A DNA stretch of 64,000 bases from Krasilnikovia cinnamomea (GTDB lineage Bacteria; Actinomycetota; Actinomycetes; Mycobacteriales; Micromonosporaceae): the NCBI RefSeq assembly GCF_004217545.1, contig NZ_SHKY01000001.1, positions 5,952,001 to 6,016,000 of the forward strand. The letters run 5' to 3'. Both the position numbers and the translations under genes were made by a program. Below, one piece after another: positions 9,436 to 18,400 of the stretch. The notes beneath the pieces were generated by a model, which searched no databases, was not told where the DNA came from, and worked only from the letters and a program-made list of their open reading frames with translations. Position 1 is the first letter of the stretch, and each line of letters begins with the position of its first letter.

Positions 9436-10059
9436 GTGGAACAGGTGCGCGTCGCCCTCGAGGCGGTTGACCCGCTCAGCCTTGCCGGACTCACCAAGTT
9501 CCTCGAGTCCTGTGCCGGGGTGACGGTGGTCGGCGCCGAACGGCGTGCCGACGCGGACGTCGCGGTGGTTGTGGCGGACCGGTTGACATCCGACCTGGTC
9601 GCCGACCTGCGCGAGGCCGCTGCGAAAGTGGGACCGTCCGTGGTTTTGGTCATCGACCAGATCTGCGAGGCGGAACTGCTTGCCGCGGTCGAGTGCCGGG
9701 TCGTGGCAGTCGTGCCGCGAGCCTCGGTGACGGCCGACAGCCTGGTGCACTGCATCACGTCCGCGGCCACCGGCGGTGGCGTCATGCCACCCCAGCTCGT
9801 CGGCGAGCTGATCAAGCACATTGAGCGGCTGCGGCGTGACGTCCTGATCCCGTACGGGCTCACCGCGTCCGGGCTCACCTCGCGGGAGGTGGACGTGCTG
9901 CGGCTGATGGCCGACGGTTTCGACGCCGCCGAGATCGGCGCGAAGCTGTGTTACTCGGAGCGCACGGTCAAGAACGTGATCTACCGGCTGACCCACCGGC
10001 TCGGCCTGCGTAACCGATCGCATGCCGTGGCCTACGCCGTGCGCTCCGGGATGATCTGA
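9436..10059 (+). CDS. LuxR-family orphan regulator of the ESX locus
   Basis: This 207-residue protein has an atypical receiver-like N-terminal domain and a clear LuxR/FixJ helix-turn-helix at about 148-205 (LTSREVDVLRLMADG, then a recognition helix with SERTVKNVIYRL). The GTG at 9436 is chosen because GGAGG lies 6 nt upstream; a longer reading frame to 9355 lacks this signal. In the N-terminal domain the usual DVVLxDL phospho-acceptor segment reads DVAVVVADRL, so normal phosphorylation is doubtful. No histidine kinase is adjacent. It is transcribed toward the WXG100 genes, with a perfect dyad (10088-10112) between it and them, suggesting it controls the secretion operon. Family call is firm; target is inferred. 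Confidence 0.8.
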   Translation: MEQVRVALEAVDPLSLAGLTKFLESCAGVTVVGAERRADADVAVVVADRLTSDLVADLREAAAKVGPSVVLVIDQICEAELLAAVECRVVAVVPRASVTADSLVHCITSAATGGGVMPPQLVGELIKHIERLRRDVLIPYGLTASGLTSREVDVLRLMADGFDAAEIGAKLCYSERTVKNVIYRLTHRLGLRNRSHAVAYAVRSGMI

Positions 10060-10087
10060 CGCCCGCCGACACCCACACAGCAATTCG

Positions 10088-10112
10088 CGTATTCCGGAAG
10101 GTCTGGAATACG
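10088..10112 (+). promoter_or_regulatory. Perfect dyad upstream of the WXG100 operon
   Basis: CGTATTCC and GGAATACG form perfect 8-bp arms around a 9-nt centre (GGAAGGTCT), ending 29 nt before the ATG of the first WXG100 gene. Position and symmetry suit an operator for the adjacent LuxR-type regulator. It could instead be a 5'UTR hairpin or a weak terminator of the regulator gene. Confidence 0.5.
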
Positions 10113-10141
10113 TCCCAACCAGTTGTCTCGGGAGGATCCCC

Positions 10142-10462
10142 ATGGCCAGCAACGTGGTCAGTACCACCGAACCCGGCATGCAGGCGGCCGCGAATCTCTT
10201 CGGCGACACGGTGTCCACGTTCAACGGATACCTGAGCACGATCAACGGGGACATGGCCACCCTGCAGGCAAGTTGGGTCGGCACCGCCTCCAACAGCTTC
10301 AACCAGGCAATGGACACCTGGGAGCGCGCCTTCACCACCGTCATCAACGAGTTGATCGGAATGATGGACTCGATGGGGGTCAACACGAAGACGTACAGCG
10401 CGGCGGAGGAAACCGCCACGAACATGGCGCAGCCTTTCGCCGCCGCGCTCCCGGGCGTCTGA
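10142..10462 (+). CDS. WXG100 family ESX substrate (EsxA/EsxB-like)
   Basis: This 106-residue protein has the helix-turn-helix hairpin plan of WXG100 proteins, with W45-V46-G47 at the turn. A YSAAE sequence near the C-terminus fits the YxxxD/E type VII export motif. The start is supported by GGGAGG just upstream. It is first of two adjacent WXG100 genes, as in the EsxB/EsxA pairs that are co-secreted as heterodimers through EccC. No signal peptide is present, as expected. Confidence 0.92.
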   Translation: MASNVVSTTEPGMQAAANLFGDTVSTFNGYLSTINGDMATLQASWVGTASNSFNQAMDTWERAFTTVINELIGMMDSMGVNTKTYSAAEETATNMAQPFAAALPGV

Positions 10463-10510
10463 GCGCAGGCGCGAAAGCATCCGATCCGACCTCGCTGAAA
10501 GGGCACAGCC

Positions 10511-10816
10511 TTGTCATCGTACAAATTCAACTTCCAGGTCGCGGACTACACGTTGGACGGTATGGACGCCATCAACAGCAAGATTCACGAGGCGCTCAAT
10601 AATCTCGAAACGTACGCCCAGAGTCACCTCGCCGAATGGACCGGCGCGGCGCAGGGGTCGTACGCCGAAGCAAAAGTGCGGTGGGATGCCGCCGCGGACC
10701 AGATGAACGTCGCCTTGGCCGCGGGCCGCCAGGCGCTCTTCAACATCTCCGACGGATACGGCACCGCAGAGCAGCGGGCAACCCAGATCTGGGACAACAC
10801 GCGTACCGGTTTCTGA
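10511..10816 (+). CDS. WXG100 family ESX substrate, second partner
   Basis: This 101-residue protein has W43-T44-G45 at the hairpin turn and a C-terminal YGTAE that fits the YxxxD/E export motif. The start is a TTG at 10511 (giving MSSYKFNFQV); an AAAGGG stretch lies about 10 nt upstream. The next in-frame ATG, at 10561, would remove the first helix, so TTG is preferred. It lies 48 bp after the first WXG100 gene and likely forms its heterodimer partner. Confidence 0.9.
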   Translation: MSSYKFNFQVADYTLDGMDAINSKIHEALNNLETYAQSHLAEWTGAAQGSYAEAKVRWDAAADQMNVALAAGRQALFNISDGYGTAEQRATQIWDNTRTGF

Positions 10817-10831
10817 GCCCGCCGCTGGTGT

Positions 10832-10866
10832 CCGGTTGCCGGAGCAGACCCCCCGCCGGCAACCGG
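10832..10866 (+). terminator. Intercistronic hairpin after the WXG100 pair
   Basis: Perfect 11-bp arms (CCGGTTGCCGG and CCGGCAACCGG) flank a 13-nt loop, 15 nt after the second WXG100 stop codon. There is no U-tract. Such a structure could end part of the transcripts or protect the 3' end of the WXG100 mRNA, giving more WXG100 protein than machine components. Confidence 0.6.
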
Positions 10867-10912
10867 GCGCCGTCGTGCCCCTGGCGCATACGTCATTTGA
10901 AAGGAGCAGATC

Positions 10913-11602
10913 GTGAACGTGGTAGTGGACACCCGCGACATCGAGCCGAAGTACCTCGTCAATCTCGTCACCATCGTCAATGGCCAGCAGGTGCCACTGC
11001 CGGGCTGCCTGACGGCGGAACAGGCGGCACAAGCCCAGTCGTATCTGGACAAGGACGGTTACGGTCCGTACAAGGACGAGGAGAAGGCCGGCTACCTGGC
11101 GTATCTGAACTTCCTGAAGAATCACAAGACCATCGAGATTGTCCCGGCCAATCACGCTGCCTTTGATCCTTCCAAGTACACCACCCAGCCGGACATCGTG
11201 GACGACCCCGTTCTTCCCACCGTACCCAACTACGAGGGCGGCGACGCCGGCTCGGGTATTCAGGTCAACACCGATGCCCTGCGGACCTTCGCCAAGAACC
11301 TCGACGAGCTGAAGAAGTATGTCGTCCTGGCGCGCGACAAGGTGAAGCTCGTCGATGCCAAGCCGGGCTTCTTCAGCAACGCCGCCGAGCTCAAGAAGAA
11401 CGTCAGCAACCTCAAGCGGGATTCCGAATTACTCCTTACCGGCATGGCGGAGTCGTTCGTCGACCTGCAGACGGACATCGGGACGCTCGTCAAGGAATAC
11501 GACACGGTCGAGGAGCTCAATGCGCTTTCCTCGGAGGACCTGGCCGCGATCTTCAAGGAGTCGTTCGGGGACATCAGCGGGCTCGGTGGCAAGTCAGGCT
11601 AA
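10913..11602 (+). CDS. ESX locus-associated protein of unknown function
   Basis: I do not recognise a named family for this 229-residue protein. The N-terminal ~100 residues are mixed alpha/beta with many Tyr, Asp and Lys; residues ~115-225 are predicted helical and resemble an ESX-1 secretion-associated/WXG100-like helical bundle (TDALRTFAKNLDEL, later LQTDIGTLVKEYDTVEEL, where YDTVE fits YxxxD/E). The start is a GTG at 10913 with AAGGAG 6 nt upstream. Its place between the WXG100 pair and the proline-rich substrate, and the export-like motif, suggest a co-secreted or chaperone-like partner. It is less GC-rich than its surroundings, like the WXG100 genes. Confidence 0.75.
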   Translation: MNVVVDTRDIEPKYLVNLVTIVNGQQVPLPGCLTAEQAAQAQSYLDKDGYGPYKDEEKAGYLAYLNFLKNHKTIEIVPANHAAFDPSKYTTQPDIVDDPVLPTVPNYEGGDAGSGIQVNTDALRTFAKNLDELKKYVVLARDKVKLVDAKPGFFSNAAELKKNVSNLKRDSELLLTGMAESFVDLQTDIGTLVKEYDTVEELNALSSEDLAAIFKESFGDISGLGGKSG

Positions 11603-11729
11603 CAGATCTTCACGGTGTCGGAGCGGCGCGGAATCGACCGGCCGCCGAGCGGCCCGCCGTTGTCCGGCGGCCCGCGAACGTAAGAATTCGGGCTTTCCGT
11701 AGCGGCGAAGGTAACGGCGGTGGTTGGCT

Positions 11730-14700
11730 GTGGCGAGCGATAGTCAGTTCTATGAAGACGACGACGGCGACGACGACTACAAGGGGGTCGTCGTCAGCGG
11801 CACGTCGGGTACCCTGACAGATGACTGGAAGAACTGGGATGGATGGCAGCTGAAGGCGGCTATCCACGGTTCGGCGGGGGTGGGTGCCTCCAACAGCGAC
11901 CACGCGCAGCTCCACAACGCAATGATCTCCCCGGAGAGCCTTCGCTCGGCGGGCAACACGTTCAATCTGGTGCAGGTCTACGTCACCAGCGTGTCGAAGA
12001 ACCTTCGCGACCAGGCGAAGGCGCTGGTCGGAAAGGGTAAGCCCTGGCAGGGTAAGGCGGCCAATGCATTCCTCGCCAAGATGGATCTGCTGGGCGAATT
12101 TCTCGAACATCAGGCCGAAAAGATCAAGAACGGCGACGCCGCCGGACCGGCGTCTTCGATGCCCAGTCAGCTCTTCCACAGTGGCAATGTGCTGAAGTGG
12201 GCGCAGGATCAGTCTGCCTACATCGACGGCTACTACGCCTCCTGGGCCACGAAGCTGGGCGTGGAGACGGTCGACGGCCTGGTGAGTATCAAGGGCATTC
12301 CAGGCCTGCCCGAGCAGTTCACAAGGGATATGATCAAGATCATCGAGGTCCTCGCGAAAGAGTACGCGCTGTTCAGCGTCAACGAGGTGGAGCCTCCCGG
12401 CTCGAACGGCGGCCAGACCCCGCCGGATCTCCCGAAGAAGGACCCGACGACGAACCTGCCGGATCCGCCGGACAAGGACCCGTCGACGACCCTGCCGGAT
12501 CCGCCGGACAAGGACCTGTCGACGACCCTGCCGGATCCGCCGAACAAGGACCTGTCGACGAACCCGCCGCCTACACCGCCGCCTCCCCCGCAGAAGGACC
12601 TGTCGACGAACCCGCCGCCTACCCCGCCGACGGGCCCGCCGCCACCATCGATTCCCTCGCCAGGGGGTACGCCTCCTCAGCCGTCTACGATCGCGCCGCC
12701 TCCGCCGCTGGGGGGTACGCTTCCTCCGCCGTCGACGATCACGCCTAATGGTGCGGGCGACCTGCCGCTGCCGCCGCCACCGGGTCTCGCCATGCCGCCG
12801 GGCTCCTCACCGCTCACCACTCCGCCGCCCGGTACAGCCCCGGGCGGGGGCATGGCTGGCGGGTCCGACGGCGACAGCCCGTCGAAGAAGGGGTTCACGC
12901 CGCCGAACGCCGCGATCTCACCGCCGCCGGCTGTCGACGTACCGGCCTTCGACGTTGGACAACCACCGGGCCTCGAGACGCCCGCCGGCGGCTCACCGGG
13001 AGGACTGCCGAATTCGCCGGGTGTGGAGCTTCCGCCGGGTGCGGAGTCGACGAAGCCGCCTGGTGCGGTGGTGCCGTCTGGTGTCGGGTTGCCGGGGTCG
13101 CCGGGTCTGGGTGGGTTGCCGCCGATGATGCCGTTGACGCCGCCGGGTGGGGATCGGGGTTCCGGTGTGGATCTGCCGGACTCGTCGGGGTTGGTGGGTG
13201 GTGACAGTGCGCCGTGGGGTGGTGGTGTGCCGGGTGTGGGTGTGCCGGATGCTCCTGGTGGTGCTTCGTCGCGGGATAAGGACGGGCTGGTGACGCCTCC
13301 GGGCGTGGGGCTTCCGCCTGGTGCCGGGCTTCCGCCGGGTGCTGAGTTTCCGTCTGGTGTCGGGTTGCCGGGGTCGGCGGGTCTGGGTGGGTTGCCGCCG
13401 ATGATGCCGTTGACGCCGCCGGGTGGGGATCGGGGTTCCGGTGTGGATCTGCCGGACTCGTCGGGGTTGGTGGGTGGTGACAGTGCGCCGTGGGGTGGTG
13501 GTGTGCCGGGTGTGGGTGTGCCGGATGCTCCTGGTGGTGCTTCGTCGCGGGATAAGGACGGGCTGGTGACGCCTCCGGGTGCTGAGTTTCCGTCTGGTGT
13601 CGGGTTGCCGGGGTCGCCGGGTCTGGGTGGGTTGCCGCCGATGATGCCGTTGACGCCGCCGGGTGGGGATCGGGGTTCCGGTGTGGATCTGCCGGACTCT
13701 TCGGGCCTGGTGGGTGGTGACAGTGCGCCGTGGGGTGGTGGTGTGCCGGGTGTGGGTGTGCCGGATGCTCCTGGTGGCGCCTCGGCGCGGGACAAGGACG
13801 GGCTGGTGACGCCTCCGGGCGTCGGGCTTCCGCCGGGTGCTGAGTTTCCGCCTGGTGCTGGTGTGCCGGGGTCGCCGGGTCTGGGTGGGTTGCCGCCGAT
13901 GATGCCGATGACGCCGCCGGGTGGGGATCGGGGTTCCGGTGTGGATCTGCCGGACTCTTCGGGCCTGGTGGGTGGTGACAGTGCGCCGTGGGGTGGTGGT
14001 GTGCCGGGTGTGGGTGTGCCGGATACTCCTGGTGGCGCCTCGGCGCGGGACAAGGACGGGCTGGTGACGCCGGGTGCTGAGTTTCCGCCTGGTGCTGGTG
14101 TGCCGGGGTCGCCGGGTCTGGGTGGGTTGCCGCCGATGATGCCGATGACGCCGCCGGGTGGGGATCGGGGTTCCGGTGCGGACCTGCCGGACTCCTCGGG
14201 CCTGGTGGGTGCCGGTACGGAACCCTGGGAACCCGGCACCACGCCAGCAGGCTCCCCGGACGCACCCACGGGTACGGTGCCCGGCCCGGCGACCGGTGCC
14301 CGGCCACCCGCTGCCGTACGTCCCGGCGAATCCGGACCGGACGCGTTCGGCGTCCAGTCGTCCGACGGGGTGATCTCGTCGCCCGCGGCCGTGCCCCCGG
14401 GCATGCCGCCCATCGGACCGCTGGCCCCATCGCGTGACGGCGCCACCGGCGCGGACCGTTCCGACGCTTCCGGGCTGCTCAGCGGCGACGACGTGCCGTG
14501 GCAGGACGGCACGGCGTCCGCCGCGCCGGACGCCGCAGGCGGTGCGCCGCGCGGCGGAGCGCAGGCGGATGCCGGGGCACCGGTGCCGGCGCGGGGTGCT
14601 GTCGGCGCGCCGGGCGGACCGTCCGACGGGGACGAGCTGGCCGACGGGGACGAGCTGGCAGCGGACCGGATCGTCGACGTCCCGCCGCCGCTGGCGCAGG

Positions 14701-15419
14701 GAGATGACGACGGCAGGCGCCGGCAGTTCGCGATGGTGCCGCCGATGGTGCCGCCGGCCCCGTCCGGTCGTACCGGTGGGCGCGACGAGACGCCGTGGCG
14801 GTCACGCGCCGGCGACGCCCTGGAGGAGGACGACAGCTGGCTGCCGCAGGGCGCGGCGACGCCGTACGCGGGGGACATGCCGGCACCGGCGGGTGAGCCG
14901 CCCCAGGTCCCCGGCGCGGGGCACGTGCTGAGCCCGTTGCCCGATGACCGGGTGCCGGTGGTCCGGCTGACCGACCAGGAGGAGGACGTCGAGTCCTGGG
15001 ACAGCGACCCTCTGCCGTGGGACGACGACGCGCGACCCGGGGCGCCGAGGTCCGAGGATCCGCTGGGCAGGGAGTCGTTGAACCGGTTCGGCGACGACCA
15101 CGGCGCTGCGCCCAGCGCCTCGGGCCTGTCGATGTGGCGACCGGCCCGGCCTGCCGACGGCGTCGCCCCCGTGGCGGACACCACGCGGCCGCTGCAGTGC
15201 ACGTTCGTCGGCCCCACCGCCGAGGAACTGGAGGCGATCCAGGCCGAGCGCAGAGCGACGGTGGAGGCGAACCGGCGGCGTTTCCTGGGTGAGTCGGACG
15301 GGGACGAGGATCCGGACGACGACGACAAAGGCCAGGCCGAGCGTACGGCGATCGACCTGCTGCGCCAGGATGACGCGGCCTGGGGCGGCAGCGGCTCCGG
15401 GATGGGCGTTCTCGGATGA
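11730..15419 (+). CDS. Large proline-rich WXG100/PPE-like ESX substrate with tandem repeats
   Basis: This 1,229-residue protein has an acidic N-terminus, a helical WXG100/PPE-like region over about 30-225 (with GKPWQGKAANAF as a W-x-G turn), then proline-rich repeats. Repeats are 12-residue units (DPPDKDLSTTLP, ~240-300) and five ~80-residue units (~445-830) with the core GLGGLPPMMPLTPPGGDRG and the conserved DLPDSSGLVGGDSAPWGGGVPG. The C-terminus is acidic. The GTG at 11730 has GGTGG 6 nt upstream; TTG at 11724 is possible. The stop overlaps the EccC start (ATGA), so translation is probably coupled. Proposed role: a secreted or surface-spanning ESX substrate with a long extended stalk. This is analogous to PPE or EspI-like proline-rich proteins, but no clear orthology can be claimed. 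Confidence 0.82.
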   Translation: MASDSQFYEDDDGDDDYKGVVVSGTSGTLTDDWKNWDGWQLKAAIHGSAGVGASNSDHAQLHNAMISPESLRSAGNTFNLVQVYVTSVSKNLRDQAKALVGKGKPWQGKAANAFLAKMDLLGEFLEHQAEKIKNGDAAGPASSMPSQLFHSGNVLKWAQDQSAYIDGYYASWATKLGVETVDGLVSIKGIPGLPEQFTRDMIKIIEVLAKEYALFSVNEVEPPGSNGGQTPPDLPKKDPTTNLPDPPDKDPSTTLPDPPDKDLSTTLPDPPNKDLSTNPPPTPPPPPQKDLSTNPPPTPPTGPPPPSIPSPGGTPPQPSTIAPPPPLGGTLPPPSTITPNGAGDLPLPPPPGLAMPPGSSPLTTPPPGTAPGGGMAGGSDGDSPSKKGFTPPNAAISPPPAVDVPAFDVGQPPGLETPAGGSPGGLPNSPGVELPPGAESTKPPGAVVPSGVGLPGSPGLGGLPPMMPLTPPGGDRGSGVDLPDSSGLVGGDSAPWGGGVPGVGVPDAPGGASSRDKDGLVTPPGVGLPPGAGLPPGAEFPSGVGLPGSAGLGGLPPMMPLTPPGGDRGSGVDLPDSSGLVGGDSAPWGGGVPGVGVPDAPGGASSRDKDGLVTPPGAEFPSGVGLPGSPGLGGLPPMMPLTPPGGDRGSGVDLPDSSGLVGGDSAPWGGGVPGVGVPDAPGGASARDKDGLVTPPGVGLPPGAEFPPGAGVPGSPGLGGLPPMMPMTPPGGDRGSGVDLPDSSGLVGGDSAPWGGGVPGVGVPDTPGGASARDKDGLVTPGAEFPPGAGVPGSPGLGGLPPMMPMTPPGGDRGSGADLPDSSGLVGAGTEPWEPGTTPAGSPDAPTGTVPGPATGARPPAAVRPGESGPDAFGVQSSDGVISSPAAVPPGMPPIGPLAPSRDGATGADRSDASGLLSGDDVPWQDGTASAAPDAAGGAPRGGAQADAGAPVPARGAVGAPGGPSDGDELADGDELAADRIVDVPPPLAQGDDDGRRRQFAMVPPMVPPAPSGRTGGRDETPWRSRAGDALEEDDSWLPQGAATPYAGDMPAPAGEPPQVPGAGHVLSPLPDDRVPVVRLTDQEEDVESWDSDPLPWDDDARPGAPRSEDPLGRESLNRFGDDHGAAPSASGLSMWRPARPADGVAPVADTTRPLQCTFVGPTAEELEAIQAERRATVEANRRRFLGESDGDEDPDDDDKGQAERTAIDLLRQDDAAWGGSGSGMGVLG
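12441..12630 (+). repeat. 36-bp tandem repeats encoding DPPDKD-type units
   Basis: Three near-identical 36-bp units begin GACC at 12441, 12477 and 12513, with degenerate continuations from 12549. They encode DPPDKDPSTTLP-like units in the proline-rich linker of the ESX substrate. Confidence 0.8.
13069..14215 (+). repeat. Five large in-frame repeats (237-276 bp)
   Basis: The anchor CTGGGTGGGTTGCCGCCGAT occurs at 13107, 13383, 13623, 13881 and 14118, giving spacings of 276, 240, 258 and 237 bp, all multiples of three. Length differences come from variable numbers of short PPGxxL/PPGAEF units between the conserved cores. DNA identity between copies is very high, pointing to recent unequal recombination or strong concerted evolution. 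Confidence 0.92.
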
Positions 15420-18400
15420 GCACGGTCACGGTCAAGCGGTTGCCGCGAGCCGGCGGCCCCGAGCTGCCCAGCGGGGAGGTGGAGCTGCAGGAGCCGCCGG
15501 TGATGGATGAGCCGTCGCCGCTGGACATCAGGTCGTTCATGATGGTCGTTCCGATGGGGCTCGGCATGGGCGCCATGATGGCGATGTTCGGCCTGTTCAA
15601 CAGGTCGCCCGCGATGTCGCTGATGGGCGGCGTGATGGCCGCCGGCATGATCAGCATGGGTGTCGTGCAGATCGGCCGGGCGGCCGGCGAGCGCAAGCGC
15701 AAGATGAAGGCCGAGCGGCGGGATTTCCTGCGCTACATCGCCCAGCTGCGCAAGAAGGCGCGCGAGGCGGCCGATCAGCAACGCCGTGCCGTCTGCTGGG
15801 ACAATCCGGAACCCGGATGGCTGTGGTCGATCGCGATGGGCAGTCGGCTCTGGGAGCGCCGGGCGAGCCACGACGACTTCGCCCGGGTCCGGATCGGCCT
15901 GGGCCGGCAGGACGCGGCGATCAGCTACCTGCCGCCGTCCACGAAACCGATCGAGGATCTGGAGCCGCTGTCGTCGATCTCGCTGCGCCGGTTCACGGAG
16001 ACGTACCGTACGGTCAGCGGCATCCCGGTCACGGTCGGCCTGCGCAGCTTCACCAGCATCGAGCTGGCCGGTGACCTGGAGGCGGCGCGTGGTCTCGTCC
16101 GGGCAGTGCTTGCCCAGCTGGCGACGTTCCACGCCCCGGACGAGCTGCGGATGGCGGTCCTGGCCGCCGAGGGCGACGAATGGGAATGGCTCAAGTGGCT
16201 GCCGCACAACGCGCACCCCACAGACGCCGATGCGGCGGGCCCGGTCCGGCTGTTCGCCCGTGACCACGACGAACTCATGGAGCTGCTCGGCCCCGAGGTG
16301 ACCGACCGCGGCGATCACGACAAGACGGCCCGGCCGGGCGTCGTCGAGCCGTTCACCGTCGTGGTGGCGGACCGCGCCGAGATCCCGGACGGTTCCCGGC
16401 TGCTCGGTGCCGGGCTGCGCAACGTCGTGCTGCTCGACGTCACTGGCGATCTGCCCGGCGGCCCGAAGGTGCTGCGGCTGACGCTCGAGCAGGACCGGGT
16501 CGAGTTCCCCACGGCGGACAGCGCCGGTGCGGCGCGCCGCGACGAGCTGGGCCCGCCCGAGGTGCGGGCGCTGGCCCGGCTGCTCGCGCCGAAGCGGACG
16601 AGCGGCACGCTCGAGGTGGTGGACGAGCCGCTTGAGTCCGACTTCGAGCTGACCACCCTGCTGGGCATCAAGGATGCGTACCACTTCGACGTGAGCGCGC
16701 TGTGGCGGCCCCGGCAGGCGCAGCGCGCGCGCATGCAGGTGCCGATCGGCGTGACCGAGGGCGGCGAGGTCGTCGAGCTGGACCTGAAGGAGTCCGCTCA
16801 GGGTGGGATGGGTCCGCACGGGCTGCTCATCGGCGCGACCGGATCCGGCAAGAGCGAACTGCTGCGTACGCTGGTGTGCGCCCTGGCGGCCACCCACTCG
16901 TCGGAGATTCTCAATCTGGTCCTGGTCGACTTCAAGGGCGGCGCGACGTTCCTCGGCATGGACCGGCTGCCGCACACCTCCGCGGTGATCACCAACCTGG
17001 CCGACGAGTTGCCGCTGGTCGACCGGATGCAGGACGCGCTCAACGGTGAGATGACCCGCCGGCAGGAGTTGCTGCGCGCCAGCGGATACGCGTCCCTGTT
17101 CGACTACGAGAAGGCCCGCTCGGGTGGCGCCCAGCTCGCGCCCTTCCCCGTCCTGCTGGTGGTGGTCGACGAGTTCAGCGAACTGCTCAGCAGCAAGCCC
17201 GAGTTCATGGACCTGTTCGTCTCGATCGGCCGCCTCGGGCGCAGTCTCGGCGTGCACCTGCTGCTGGCCTCCCAACGACTGGACGAGGGCCGGATCAACC
17301 GGGTGGAGGGGCACCTGTCGTACCGGATCGCGTTGCGGACGTTCTCCTCGATGGAGTCGCGCGCGGTGATCGGGGTGGGCCAGGCGTACGAGCTGCCGTC
17401 GGAGCCGGGCAACGGGTATCTCAAGATCGACGTGTCGAATCTGGTGCGGTTCAAGAGCGCCTACGTCTCGGGCCCGTACCTCCGTACCGGCCGCGACCCG
17501 CACGCGACGCACGAGCAGCGACGGACCTTCGACGTGGTGCCGTTCACCACCCGCACCGTGCTGGCGTCCCAGACCGCCGGTGCGGACGGCGCGGCGGCCG
17601 GCGAGGTGGTCGAAGGGCCGGAACCGGACGATGACGCTGACGGCGACCCCCGGCTCGTGGACGTCCTCGTGGATCGACTCGTTGGTTCGGGGCCGCCGGC
17701 CCGCCAGGTGTGGCTGCCGCCGCTGGCGGAGGCGCCCACCCTGGACGCTCTGCTGCCGAGCCTCGTACCCGATGCGGTGTTCGGCATGAGCGTGGGGAGC
17801 GCCGCCCTCCGGGGCCGCCTGCGGGTGCCGGTGGGGGTGGTGGACCGCCCGTACGATCAGCTCCGGGAGCTGCTCGTGGCCGACCTGTCGGCCGCCGACG
17901 GGCACGTCGGCATCGCCGGTGCGCCGCAGAGCGGCAAGTCCACGCTGGTCCGGACGCTGGTACTCGCCCTGGCCCTCACGCACACCCCGCAGGAGGTCCA
18001 GTTCTACGGGCTGGACTTCGGCGGCGGCGGCATCATGTCGATCGTCGGCCTGCCGCACGTCGGCTCGATCGCCACCCGGATGGAACGGGACCGCGTCGTG
18101 CGCACCGTCGAGGAGGTCCGGCAGGTGATGGAGCACCGGGAGGCGGTGTTCGCCGAGCGCGGCTTCGACTCGATCGGCAGCTATCTCGCCGCTCGCGCCC
18201 GCGGCGAGGTCCAGGATCCGCACGGGCACGTCTTCCTGCTGGTCGACGGCTGGTTCACGATGAAGCAGGACTTCAGCGAGCTGGAGGGACGGTTCGGTGA
18301 GCTGGCGGCGCGGGGCCTGTCCTTCGGCATCCACGTGGTGGTCACCGCGACCCGCTGGTCGGAGATCCGAACCTGGCTGCGCGACCTGCTGGGGACGAAG

